From Pyropia haitanensis (taxonomy: Eukaryota; Rhodophyta; Bangiophyceae; Bangiales; Bangiaceae): a DNA stretch of 64,000 nucleotides. The notes below the pieces were generated by a model, which saw only the letters and a list, made by a program, of their open reading frames with translations, was not told where the DNA came from and searched no databases. The translations under genes were made by a program, and so were the position numbers. Positions 20,598-31,160 of the stretch are shown here, piece after piece. The stretch is from contig SDUX01000010.1 of assembly GCA_008729055.1 (NCBI GenBank), forward strand, positions 1,937,090-2,001,089, given 5' to 3'. Position 1 is the stretch's first letter; every line of letters begins with the position of its first letter.

Positions 20598-22211
20598 TCA
20601 CAGGTCGTCTTTGGCGTCTGCCGCGTCATCTGCCTTCGGAGCTGCCTCGTCTGCCCAGACTGGCAATTCCTCCGTGAGCCGCTTATACCGCGCGTCCCCC
20701 CCAACGACACGGTCAAGGAAGGACCCCACGTCACCACCCTCCATAACCGCGACGCGGCCCTTCTTGGGGCGCACTACAACAAACCCCACTGGCGGTGTCG
20801 CAGAGGTGCCATCACCCCCACCATCGCCGCCCCCAACCCCGAGTACCGCCGCCAGCGCCGCCGCACCCGTGCTGACGCCCGTGTCGGCCACCGCAAACGC
20901 CAGGTTATCAAAGCGGAAGCGTTCAGCCAGCGCCTCGACCGCCGCTCGGCCCGCTTCAGAGGCAAGGCCGACACCCAGCGACAGCGCGCACAGGCGGCCG
21001 TCTTCCCGAGCCCCACAGTGCGCGTCGTAGTCGGCACGGCTGGATAGGACCGCCACACCAGTGTCAGCAATGATGGGCTGCTCAAAGGTAGGGGCCTTCG
21101 CGCCGCCACCGCCGCCGCCAGCGCCCGCGCCGCCCGCAGTGCCCGCTGCGGACTGGCCCATGGTAGCCACCACGCGGTCCAGAAACGCTCGCAGAGACGG
21201 GGCGTCGAGCTTGCCTTCGTGCCGTACCGCCTCGCCGGGTGCCGACGAGGCCGGCGGGAACGCGAGCAGGGCGGGAAGTTTGGGGTGCTTGGCGTCCGGC
21301 CCCGTCAAGCGGAAGCGTGCCAGCGCGGCCGCCGCGTCTGGTTCGTTGGCGGTGCGGAGCTCGCCCAGCGACACGCGCCCCGCGTAGGTGGCGGAAAGGC
21401 CCTTATATAGAGGAGACGTGGTGTTCTTTGGTGAGAAGAGAAGGACATGCGGCAAGCGCCGGGCGTCGTCGAAGAATGCGTCCACCCCGCTGGGCCGCAC
21501 CACCGCTACGTACGTGGGCAGGTGGGCCTTGACATAGTCAGCCAGAGCGGTCACCGACCGGTCGCCAGAAAATTCGACAGACGGGCGGGCGTCACCGACA
21601 ACGCGGCCGGCGAAGACGAGGATGGTGGGGTAACCATCGACCGAGTAGCGGGACACGAGGTCCGCTGCCGCGTCCGCGTCCACAGCGCCGACGCGAGCCA
21701 CGCCGTCGAGGCGTGACGCTAGACGTTCCCACTTGGGGGCCAGCTGCTGGCAATGGCCACACCAGTCAGCGTAGAACTCAACGGCCCTGCTCACAGAAAA
21801 ACAACGTCAAAGCAGTGCAACGCACAAAATGGGCACAGGGTCAAGCCACCGACGCGGAGAGGACAAAACGCAAGCACCACGCCGTCACCAGAGTCAGAGA
21901 CCACCCAACGGAACAGGTCGACCGGCAGCCGCCTAAAAACAACACACCCACCAGAACAGCATAGCCTTGAAGCAATGCAGCAAAGTTGTTGCGTAGAGCG
22001 CCAAGCGTGAAGCGCCATCAGCGTACCAGGTCTCCTTGGAGTCCAACACCATGGAGCGGAAGTTGTCACTGTTAAGCTGCACCACCGAAGACGTCTTGAA
22101 GTTGTACATGCCGCCCGCCACCGTACGGAAACCTCCGGCCACCAACGCACTTGCCGCGAGGCAGACCAACAGCGACGGCCACCGTCGCCATCTTCGGTTG
22201 ACCGCTATCAT
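20598..22211 (-). CDS. Protein disulfide isomerase, single active thioredoxin domain, C-terminal KDDL
   Basis: Two exons: 22027-22211 and 20598-21786, joined across a GT-AG intron. Exon 1 encodes a basic then hydrophobic signal peptide (RRWRRWPSLLVCLAASALVA) and the start of a thioredoxin fold. The splice restores DSKETWAVEFYADWCGHC exactly across the junction. The CGHC active site, the YSVDGYPTILVF segment with its cis-proline, and a following b-type thioredoxin-like region without a second CXXC are seen. The C-terminus is acidic and ends KDDL, a KDEL-type ER retention signal. The first domain resembles PDIA6/P5, but P5 normally has two active domains. Function: oxidising or isomerising disulfides in the ER lumen. 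It is head to head with NAA15. Confidence 0.9.
21787..22026 (-). other. Intron of the PDI gene
   Basis: 240 bp, beginning GTACGC and ending GAGCAG on the minus strand. Removing it joins TG and G to give the Trp codon just before the thioredoxin active-site strand. It is AT-richer than the exons. Confidence 0.9.
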
Positions 22212-23130
22212 TGTCCGGGACGCGGAGACAGGGCGGTGCGCCACACCAGGAAACAAACCGCAGAGATGTCAGGGAAGCACCCAGAGAAGCACCAGCAGCG
22301 AAAGGCAAAGTGGGCACCTGCAGCTGCAGCAACAGCAACCGCAACCGCAGGCAAGACACGATGGGAGGATAATCGCATGACCGCGAAGGACCAAGAGATT
22401 GTCACCGACAGTGTCACGTGGGTCCATCGAACGAGCAGCTTTCACATCAGAGCCGGCTCAGCGGCCCATGCTATTGGTTGGCCAATACATTTGGTCAGTC
22501 AAGAGCCCCGAAGATATATGAAAAACGGTGTCAGCAAGAAAAAGGTCGTAATCATTCGACATTGAGCGGGACAACGACTTCTTGAGCGCCACCACTCGCC
22601 TCATCTGTTCTTTGTTGGGCGGATCAAATTTTGGGTTCGGATCAGACTCGCCGGATGCTCACGACGTCAGTTTCGTCAAAATAAGACTGTTACAACTCCC
22701 GACAGGTTTGCAGACAAATCACTCCTGCACTTTGGGAGTGCCGTATTTTGTGGATCGTCGCCGGCTGCACAGTACATACTGTCGAGGCCACTCCGGGACA
22801 CGACGCCCCACGCTGATCGGTGGTGTGCCTGCTCCGTCCCCACACGGGACCGCTCCTGCGCGTAACTTCACCGTTTATTTCGAACCTCGCTGCGCTTCGT
22901 GACCAGAACCGTTACCGTGAGCGGCACCTGCTGATACATCGGCGGGACCCTGCTGACCCTGTTTCTGTTGTCAACAGCTCACCCCGTGTCGTCTCTGTGG
23001 GCTGCTTCCCGTCGCTGCCAGCCCCGGTGACGCTTTTCCCCTGGATGGTGTGCAGCGTTCTGGCCGGGATTGCCATCGCAAGCAGCGGTTTTGGTCGACT
23101 CTTCTCTCTCCGGGCTCGTTCCGCGTCACC
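22212..23130. promoter_or_regulatory. Bidirectional promoter region between PDI and NAA15
   Basis: The two start codons are 919 bp apart and point away from each other. At 22473-22486 an ATTGG and a CCAAT lie back to back, 4 bp apart, forming an inverted pair of CCAAT-type boxes. The region 22500-22760 is AT-rich. No TATA box is assigned. Confidence 0.55.
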
Positions 23131-26100
23131 ATGGCGGAGTCTCTTCCTGCCAAGGAGGCTTCGCAGTTCAAGCATGTCGTCCACCTGTATGAAATGAAGC
23201 AGCTCAAAAAGACCATCAAGACGGCCGACACGATTCTGCGCAAGTTTCCTGGCCATGGTGAAACGCTGGCCATGAAGGGCCTCGCCTTCAGCGCGCTCGG
23301 TCGCAAGGAGGAGGCCTACTCCCTTGTTCGTCGCGGCTTGGCCGCCTCCATGAGCTCCCACGTGTGCTGGCACGTCTTTGGCCTCCTCTACCGCTCCGAT
23401 CGAGAGTACCACGCGGCGGCTAAGGCGTATCTGAACGCTCTGCGGCTGGACTCGGGCAATGCCCAAATCCTTCGCGACCTGGCACTGCTGCAGGTGCATA
23501 TCCGCGACTTTCCGGGGCTCCTCGAGACTCGTCATCAACTGTTAATGTCCAAGCCCGGTCTGAGGATTAACTGGGCCGGCCTGGCTGTGGCCAACCATCT
23601 CAGCGGCGACACGGGCACTGCTGTTCGCGTCATCGACTCGTACATTTCGTCGTTCAAGGACAATGAGTCAGCCGACCCGGATTCCGACTATCAGGCCTCC
23701 GAAGTGGTGCTCTACAAGGCCATGCTGCTGGAGGAGGGGGGTGACCTGGCTGCGACTGTGGCGCACTTGGACGCTGTTCGCGGAGTGGTGGTGGACTCGG
23801 TGCAATGGCGGGAGCGGCGGGCGCGGGTCCTACACCGGCTTGGCCGCTTTGTGGCCGCTGAGGCGGACCTGCGGCACCTGCTGGATCTCAATCCGGATAA
23901 CCGAGCGTACCACGCGGCGCTTCACGCGGCAGTTGCTGCGCAACAGGCAGAACTGTCGGGGGGGGGCGCTCCGCCAGCGGCTGTGGCATCTGAGAGCTCC
24001 GCCGATGGTGCGGCGCCACCATTGCACCCGTCGCCGCTCGAGTGTTTGCCTGGTTCGGTGGCAGCGGTTGTGGCGTCTGGAGTTGTAGTGCCGACCTCCC
24101 CCGCGGCTGATGACACCGCCGACGTGCGCCGGGTCGTGCGCCTCAGCGACGCGCTGTCGCGGCGGCACCAACGATCATTGCTGTGCCGGCGGCTACCATT
24201 GGAGGTGCTGGACGGGTCGAGTCCAGACTTTTTAGCTCGCCTCGACGCTTACGTTCGGCCACTGGTCGTGAAGGGCGTGCCGTCTACCTTTTCAGACGTT
24301 AAGCCCCTGTACGCAGATGCTGCCAAAGTGGCCGCCATTGCCCGCCTGTTTGCGCTGTATACTGCCGCGTTGGACGCGACAGGCGACCTGCCTCCACCGG
24401 TTGGGGAGGATACGGTTGTGCCACAACCAGAGGAGCCGTTGCGCGCTCCCGTGGTGGACGTGGCCCCCATCCCCGCTGCCAATGATGACGAGGTGCCCGT
24501 GGTAGACGTCACGAGAGGTGTCGACAGCGTGTCGGTCGGTGATGGCACAACCGCCAATGGCACGGTGCACGGCGACGGCGATAGCAATGGCGGCCCAGCG
24601 GCTGTCAAAGACGTCCCCGCCCGTGAGCCTGGAGTCAAGTTATGGGTGCGGCACTTCATTTCTCTGCATTTGGACGCGGTCGGCGACCACGAGGCCGCGA
24701 TTGCGATGTGCGAGGCCACCATTGCTGCTTGGCCGGCTGTGGTGGAGCCGCGGCTGGTGCACGCGCGGGTGCTCAAGCACGCGGGCGACCTGTCTGGCGC
24801 GACTGATGTGGCGGACACAGCGCGGCGACTGGATCTCTCTGACCGGTACGTCAACACCAAGGCGGTCAAGGCGGCTCTGCGCGCTGGGCGGCTGGCTGAC
24901 GCGGCGGGTTGGATTTCCCTCTTCACCCGCGATGGCGACTCCGGTGGCGCCCAGGCGCTCTACGATATGCAGGTGTCCTGGTACGAAAACGCCATGGCTG
25001 ACGGCCTGTATTCGAATGGCGACGTGCCGCGGGCGCTTAAGCATTATCGGGCAGTGCTGGGGCACTTTGACGACATCGAGGAGGACCAGTTTGACTTCCA
25101 CACCTATTGCCTGCGCAAGATGACACTCGTCTCATACGTTTCCTTACTGCGAATGGAGGATGCGGTGCGGTGCCACGCGCAGTATGGCCACGCGGCACGG
25201 GGAGCGATTCGGTGTCTTCTCAAGCTGGCGGACATGCCGGTGGAGCAGCGCAAGGCCGGTGGATCGGCCAGCCTCATGCCCACGGGAACCGCCGACCTGA
25301 CGCCAGCTGAGCGGAAGAAGGCGCTTTCCAAGCTGAAGAAGCGGGTCGCTAAGGGTCGTGCATCCCACGCCACGACCAACGGACCAGCCGACGTCATAGC
25401 CACCGCCACCGCCGCTGCCGAAGGCAAGGGCGGCAGCAAGAAGGAGGACGATGTCAAGGACGAGGGCGGCAAGAAGAAGCCCGGCCATGGCGGTGCCGCC
25501 GCCACGAAGGGCTGGATGGACACTGACCCGACGGGGGAGGAGCACGTTAAGGGTCTCACGGATCCCGTGGCTGCGTGTGTGCCGGTGATGGCGGGTCTGG
25601 AGAAGGCTTTCCCGGACGATGTGCGCACGCACACGGCTGCGGTGGCTGTGGCGCTGCGGCGACATAAGCCCCTGCTCGCTCTTCGTGGCCTTTTGCGCGC
25701 GCGTGCTATTGACGCATCCCACCCGGATGCTGTCCGTGCGGCTCTGCTGTTCCGCGTGGCGGTTGCCGGAGGGGGACCCGCCGCCTGCACTCCGCCGGGT
25801 GCGGACGTGTCTGCGTTTGTGGCTGCTGGCGGTGACTCGGTCGCGCTTCCATCGGGCAGCTGCATGGCTCCTGTCCTCGTGTCCGTCCATTCCGACGTGG
25901 CGTCTGTTCTTCGATCGGAGGTGGCGGCCGGCGCCCTGTGGCCTAGTGGCGACATGACCACCCACGCTGCGGCAGTGGTCGAGGCGGCCGAGCAGGCCTC
26001 TGTCACTGCCGCCAGTGCCGCGCAGACCCCAGTCGACTGGGTGCTGGCGTCCACGTTGGTGACGGTGGCCGAGACAGTGGGCGTCGATGCTGTCGGTGGT

Positions 26101-26280
26101 GCCGACAGTTACGTCGACGCCGTGACCGCGGCCGTGGTGGGTGGTGCTGGGGACCCCCGGCCGTTGGCGGCGCTGGTCAAGCGCATGAAGGCACAGCGAG
26201 CGCTGTCGGCGTCTGCTGTTGACCGTTTGGTCAAGGCTTGTCATGCGCGGTTCCCCAGGAGTGACCTCTTTTCCCCCTGA
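23131..26280 (+). CDS. NAA15: NAA15, auxiliary subunit of N-terminal acetyltransferase A
   Basis: Anchors the NAA10 catalytic subunit to the ribosome so that nascent chains are N-terminally acetylated. The ATG at 23131 has context CACCATGG, and the protein starts MAESLPAKEASQFKHVVHLY, matching the family's N-terminus. TPR helices run through the protein (KQLKKTIKTADTILRKFPGH, KGLAFSALGRKEEAYSLVRR, LARVLHRLG-type repeats). The late segment KKALSKLKKRVAKGR corresponds to the basic K-rich linker of NAA15, here extended by a Lys/Gly/Asp-rich insert at about residues 750-790. Length is 1049 residues against about 850-870 in animals and plants; extra length comes from low-complexity inserts near residues 270-350, 445-510 and 750-790. 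Single exon, no frame breaks. Confidence 0.93.
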   Translation: MAESLPAKEASQFKHVVHLYEMKQLKKTIKTADTILRKFPGHGETLAMKGLAFSALGRKEEAYSLVRRGLAASMSSHVCWHVFGLLYRSDREYHAAAKAYLNALRLDSGNAQILRDLALLQVHIRDFPGLLETRHQLLMSKPGLRINWAGLAVANHLSGDTGTAVRVIDSYISSFKDNESADPDSDYQASEVVLYKAMLLEEGGDLAATVAHLDAVRGVVVDSVQWRERRARVLHRLGRFVAAEADLRHLLDLNPDNRAYHAALHAAVAAQQAELSGGGAPPAAVASESSADGAAPPLHPSPLECLPGSVAAVVASGVVVPTSPAADDTADVRRVVRLSDALSRRHQRSLLCRRLPLEVLDGSSPDFLARLDAYVRPLVVKGVPSTFSDVKPLYADAAKVAAIARLFALYTAALDATGDLPPPVGEDTVVPQPEEPLRAPVVDVAPIPAANDDEVPVVDVTRGVDSVSVGDGTTANGTVHGDGDSNGGPAAVKDVPAREPGVKLWVRHFISLHLDAVGDHEAAIAMCEATIAAWPAVVEPRLVHARVLKHAGDLSGATDVADTARRLDLSDRYVNTKAVKAALRAGRLADAAGWISLFTRDGDSGGAQALYDMQVSWYENAMADGLYSNGDVPRALKHYRAVLGHFDDIEEDQFDFHTYCLRKMTLVSYVSLLRMEDAVRCHAQYGHAARGAIRCLLKLADMPVEQRKAGGSASLMPTGTADLTPAERKKALSKLKKRVAKGRASHATTNGPADVIATATAAAEGKGGSKKEDDVKDEGGKKKPGHGGAAATKGWMDTDPTGEEHVKGLTDPVAACVPVMAGLEKAFPDDVRTHTAAVAVALRRHKPLLALRGLLRARAIDASHPDAVRAALLFRVAVAGGGPAACTPPGADVSAFVAAGGDSVALPSGSCMAPVLVSVHSDVASVLRSEVAAGALWPSGDMTTHAAAVVEAAEQASVTAASAAQTPVDWVLASTLVTVAETVGVDAVGGADSYVDAVTAAVVGGAGDPRPLAALVKRMKAQRALSASAVDRLVKACHARFPRSDLFSP

Positions 26281-27006
26281 GCTGGGTGCTGCTGCGCGCT
26301 GTTTTCTCTCCTCCCCTTCTCTTCCTTTGGTGCCCTCTCCCTCTCCCACTTTTTTTTTTTTGCGCTGCCGAAGCCGGTGGCACTGGATTGTTCTCGCTCC
26401 AACAGAGAGGGCGGTCGAGCACGACGGGCTCGGGCACAGTACCTAGGGTGTCGGCGGGTCTACGCCGTCGCGGTATCGTTTTCGTTGCTTCCCGCTCTTG
26501 AGTCGCTCGATTTTGGGGGGGGGGAGGGTGCGCCCGCAAGGACCGTTGCGTAGGCGGGCGTTTCCCGTGCCGCACGCGCTCTCACCCCTCGCGTTGTGGC
26601 GCGGTCGGCCACAAGCCAACTGTGCAGCTTTCTTTCCATAGGCCGTCAACAGCGTCACAGCGAGACTGGCAGCAAGGCCGCACCCTCCGCGCGATCTCCG
26701 GTTCGACTGCCGTTCTTTATGTCCACGCACCCCGCCGCGGCAGCGGCGCCGCTGTCATGGCCGCTGCGGCCTAACGTCGGCCGTGCCGCCCATGGGCGGT
26801 GTCGCCGACAGGGGCACCGCTTTTCCCGTTACAGGCGGTGCGCCGGCCAACAGCAGCGCCAGCCCCTGCGCACCCACCGCAGACATCCCCATTTGAGGAC
26901 ACACATGCCAAGGGACCAACGATCCAACAGGCAACGCCTTTGCAGCTGTCAGTACACATCGCATCCGAGGGCTCCCTCCGCCAGCACACACCAACACAAG
27001 CCTCTC
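26281..27006. other. Intergenic after NAA15
   Basis: 3' flank of NAA15 with a T run at about 26350-26361 and a G run near 26515-26524. No gene recognised. Confidence 0.5.
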
Positions 27007-27507
27007 CTACTCCCCGACGCTGACGCGGCGTCGGCACGCCAACGGCAGCCGCCCCCCTGCCGACAAGGGACGCCAAAGCGCTGGCATTCCTGACCGCGCG
27101 TACTCTCCCCCCGCACCCCGCCCCTCCGACCCCCCCCCCCCCCTCCCGCATTCAATCGAACGTACCGCCGCCGACGCCTTGTCCCCCACTGCCCCCTCTG
27201 CCCGCCCCCTTGGCAACCGCTGCGACACCGCCGCCGTCGCGTCCGCGCCCGCGGCGGCGCCGGCCGGGCGCTGACCCCCCAGCCGCGCCCGCACCGCTGC
27301 CACCGCCTTGGCCGGCAGCCGGAGCGTGCGGAGAGTGCGGGACGTGCTCCGAGCTATCAGCGCCCTCGCCGACGGCTGCGCCACGTGCACCCGCGACGCT
27401 CTGAGGACGACGCGGTACACCCGGGGTAGGCCATACGCGTAGGCGGCGGTGAGAACGGCGGCCTTCTTGGCAACGGAGAAGGCTATGAGGGTGGATAGAA
27501 CGGCCAT
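27007..27507 (-). CDS. Small hypothetical protein with hydrophobic N-terminus
   Basis: ATG at 27507 gives 166 residues beginning MAVLSTLIAFSVAKKAAVLT, a short hydrophobic stretch followed by AYAYGLPRVYRVVLRASR, which looks like an amphipathic membrane or mitochondrial-type start. The rest is Arg/Ala/Gly-rich and much less convincing. An upstream in-frame ATG at 27645 would add 46 residues. I recognise no family; only the first about 70 residues look constrained. Confidence 0.4.
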   Translation of the reverse strand: MAVLSTLIAFSVAKKAAVLTAAYAYGLPRVYRVVLRASRVHVAQPSARALIARSTSRTLRTLRLPAKAVAAVRARLGGQRPAGAAAGADATAAVSQRLPRGRAEGAVGDKASAAVRSIECGRGGGGSEGRGAGGEYARSGMPALWRPLSAGGRLPLACRRRVSVGE

Positions 27508-29540
27508 GGGCACCCCCGGGGTGGAGAGCAGAAGGGAGGGGCGCGAGGAGGTGCCCCGACAACGCTCCGCAGTAGTAGACTCTGCCGCCGCACAGCGCGT
27601 CGATGCTGGAAGGCTAGTGGGACAGCCACCCTGAACAAACGGCACACGCTGCTACTGCCAGTGTATGACGTCGGTGACGTGACGCCGATTCGCTGCCTTT
27701 CGGGGCAGCCGTTGAACATCGGCAACAGGGACGAGGGTGGCACGCGGGCCGCAGCGCAGTGCTACCAAACCCGTGGACCCCTGGAGAACAAAATTTGGCC
27801 GGAATCGGGCGTGCGCGGGCGTGCAGCGGCGTGGAAACCCCCCTCTACGGTATCGCAGAGGCCGATTTTTCCAACACCTGCCCTATAGCGCCGCTCAGTC
27901 GTCCGTGCACGAGCTCCGGTGCACTTTTTTTCCACCCATACATGGAGGGCGTACTGGAGCTCGTGATGGACCTCGACCATATCACCGGAGGGCGTGCACG
28001 TCGTTCCCCGCCGAACGACAAATCGCAGTGCACGCGGACGCCTGTAACTCGTGCCGCCGATGCACAAGTTATTCTGGAGTCGTGCAGGCGATGCACGAGT
28101 TCCGCACGCGGCCCAGCCGAGGATCGTGCAACGCGTGCGTAAGTCGGTCACATTTAACCCGGAATGATGCACGGTTTCGCGACAATGCGTCGCCATGTGA
28201 GCAGGCCTTCCAGAAACTACTGGGTACACCCGACCAGAGAGCCCTTCATTCCGTGCTGTTTGTCCGACATGATGGACTGACTCGATCCTAAGACCATCAG
28301 ATGGCCCACACAGGAAGCCCATTGCACGGCGGTTGCCCAATCAGCAAGGACGTTACGGCCTCACACAGTCATACCCTCCCATTTCCAAAATCTGTTGTGA
28401 CCTGATACCAAAACGCAAGTCGACCCAACAAGTGAAGGCACTCCCCTCCACCCGCACCACACGCACACCTCGTGTAGCAAACTGACTGGGCGCGGAAGTC
28501 ACCGGCACCTGCGTTGCCGTTGCAGCCGACCCACCAATGAAGGCCCAACCCCCGCGACCCGTCTCTGTCTGAGCGACCGCCCGACACCGCCCGTGCTCGT
28601 TACACGACCACGACCCTACCGCGACAAGAAGGCATCGAGTCGCAAGCATCTCCCCCATCAAAAAGATCCCCACAAGGCGGCAGTTTTGTAGATGACGCAG
28701 ACCCACCCCCTCGGCGCCCCTCCCCTGCCCCCGGCGGCTTTCTGCTGTCAATGGCTACGTGACGGCCAGCGTCTCCCTCACGAGTACATGTCGCGCCCGA
28801 CGGTGGAGCGACAGCACCTGGCCGCCGGTGCCGCCTCCTCCGACGTCTTTCCGACGAAGTGACGCCGTCGCCGCCCTCCCCCGTGACGACGGCACGGCAG
28901 ATGCCGGCGACCAGTGCCGCCCCCACAGGTCTCTTCTTCACGGCGGGGTCGACCTCCCTGCCGTCCCCTGCGACGACGGCGCGGCAGCTGCCGGCGGCCG
29001 GTGCCGCCCCCACCGGTCCCCCCTTCGTGGCGGGGTCGGGGCCCCCGCCGCACCCCCGACGGCGGAGCGGCAGCTACCAGCGGCTGGTATGAGGCACCCA
29101 TTTTTGACGAATGTGAGCGTACAATGAAGTGTATATATCTGGCGAAGCTGGTGCTGTCGGAGACCTTGGCAATAAATGCAACTCAAGTGCAGCGGGGTCG
29201 CAGTACAGCTTCAGAAGACTTGGGCTGTGGCTGGCCCAAGTCGCAGTGTGCCTTTCGAGGGCTTGGCCCACACTAAACCGAAAATGCTCAGGCAATGCCG
29301 AATTGAGGCGCGCCGCTGCACGAGGAGGAGCAGCCTCCTGCACGCCCTCTCACGTCGGCGGCACGCGGCGCTCACGAAGGCTGACACGCCTCGCGTGCCG
29401 CACATGCACAACTTCGGGCCGGAGTCGTGCTGATTTCACGTCCCGCACGCTCGCCAGGGGTCCACGGGTTTGGTAGCACTGCGCAGCTGTCGTTACGGAC
29501 GGGGCAGCGGCAAATCTGTTGCTGCCACAAGGGGGGGGGG
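27508..29540. other. Gene-poor, lower-GC repeat zone, left part
   Basis: No protein domain found. Holds the 31-bp inverted-repeat element described separately and several short palindromic motifs, such as the near-palindrome GTGCACGAGCTCCGGTGCAC at about 27904-27925. Confidence 0.5.
27754..29484. mobile_element. Candidate non-autonomous TIR element, 1.73 kb
   Basis: A perfect 31-bp inverted repeat bounds this stretch: 27754-27784 and its reverse complement 29454-29484, reading GCGCAGTGCTACCAAACCCG at the left end. If the true termini begin CAGTG, as in many hAT elements, the flanks are CGCAGCG (left) and CGCAGCT (right), a possible imperfect target-site duplication. No transposase frame is visible inside, so it would be non-autonomous or a relic. 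Confidence 0.5.
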
Positions 29541-29859
29541 ATCGTCGCGAAAACGTACCACTGCTACTGGGGTATACTGCGGGATACTCGTGGTTGGTAC
29601 CACACAGCACCCCAGATTGGGCTGAAATGGTCTAAAATGGGCCCAGTACAAATATTCGCGGACGCGTATCTCGAGAACGGCGTGTACTAGACCCTCTCAC
29701 AGAGGCCATTCTTCCAATTGGGGATACATCGCCTGACCAGTATACTCCTGAACCCCTCTCCACGACGCCTCTGGGAGGGGGTGTGCGGACATGTCACGGT
29801 CGCCAGTATACCCAAGAAGGAGTTGTGGAGAGCTACTTATCGCGACCTGAGAGCCCTCG

Positions 29860-30110
29860 CGTACCGTTGTCATGTCACGCTGCGTATCTGGCCCACCGAT
29901 CACTACGTTGACCACGCCCACTATGCTACGAATAGCGCTGAGAGCGCCTGACAACAGACCACGCGGCGGTCCCTGTGGTGGCTACGTCACCCACGGAAAA
30001 TACTGTACGTTGCAAAAAAGCATAGATCTTTCGTCCAGGCATGATTCCCCGGGGGCCGCTCTAGTAACAGACCCCTCCCCGCCCTCTCTGTCCCCGCCCC
30101 CCCCCCCACC
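29860..30110 (+). repeat. Diverged single copy of the 309-bp repeat unit
   Basis: Shares with the array the run from CACTATGCTACGAA through GTGGCTACGTCAC, GAAAATACTGTACGTTGCAA and AAGCATAGAT to the C run, with scattered substitutions. Located about 1.05 kb before the array. Confidence 0.8.
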
Positions 30111-30419
30111 CCCTTTGGCCGGAGAGGGGGGAGCGGGGGGGGGGCGCCGGCGTGCTGGGCACTCCAGGCTCCCCCCGGTACGCCCCTCTAGCAGCTCCAG
30201 GGAGGGGAGCGGACGGGCCCACCGGCGTGGCCCCAGCCGCACCCTCCTGCCAGCACGCATCGGGGTGGCCACCAGCTACCCTCCACGGCACACTCAGCGC
30301 TCCCCACATGGTGCCGTCCATGGTACGCACGCACCCCACGCCCACGCCTACGCCCACGCCCAAGCCCACGCCCAACTAAACAACAACACAACGATACACA
30401 TATAATAAACAAGAAAAGG

Positions 30420-30880
30420 CCAGCACCGACAGACAGACGCGGCCCGCCGCGGCAACAGAGAAAGACCACCAGCAGAGCGGCAGGCCGCCAGCCCTAACAG
30501 ACAGACGCGCCCCGCCGCGGAAAAAGAAGAAAGGAGCCAGCAGGGGGGCGGCCGCCAGCACCGACGGACAGACGCGGCCCGCCGCGGCAACAGAGAAAGA
30601 CCACCAGCAAAGTGGCAAGCCGCCAGCACCAACAGACAGAAGCGCCCCGCCGCGGAAAAAGAAGAAAGGAGCCAGCAGGGGGGCGGCCGCCAGCACCGAC
30701 AGACAGAGGCGGCCAGCCGGCGCAAAAGAAGAAAGGCGCCAGCGGGGCGGCAGCCACCAGCAGACGGACGGACGCGACCCGCCGCGGCAACAAAAGAAAA
30801 GCACCAGCAGGGCGAAGGACGCCAGCACCAACAGACAGACGCGAAGCGCCGCGGCCAAAAAAAAAGGCTCCAGCTTGGAG
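30420..30880. repeat. Minisatellite with about 67-bp monomers in a 135-bp higher-order unit
   Basis: Blocks GCGGCCCGCCGCGGCAACAG start at 30439 and 30574 (135 bp apart), alternating with GCGCCCCGCCGCGGAAAAAG blocks also 135 bp apart, giving two subunit types. Later copies are more diverged. Both strands stay open through it (Lys/Arg/Pro-rich on plus, Leu/Cys/Ala-rich on minus), so open frames here are not evidence for genes. Confidence 0.85.
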
Positions 30881-31160
30881 GCGCCACCCGTGCGGTGAAA
30901 TGCAGCCGCCACCAGCAGATGCACGCAGGTGTGGAAAAGAAGACGGTGGGGGGGGGGGGGGGTGGTGGGATGGTGGAGAGGGGGGCGTGGGGCACGTGAA
31001 GAGGGAAGGGGAGGGCGGGGGGGGGGAAGCTGGAGAGTGGGAGTGGGAGATGGAGGTTGGCTTGGCAGGTCAACGCCCGGGCTCAGAAGTCCATCCCCCG
31101 CCTGTCTGCTGGAGCGCCCCCCCCGCCCGCCCTTCCCCACCCCGCACCCCCCTCACAGGG

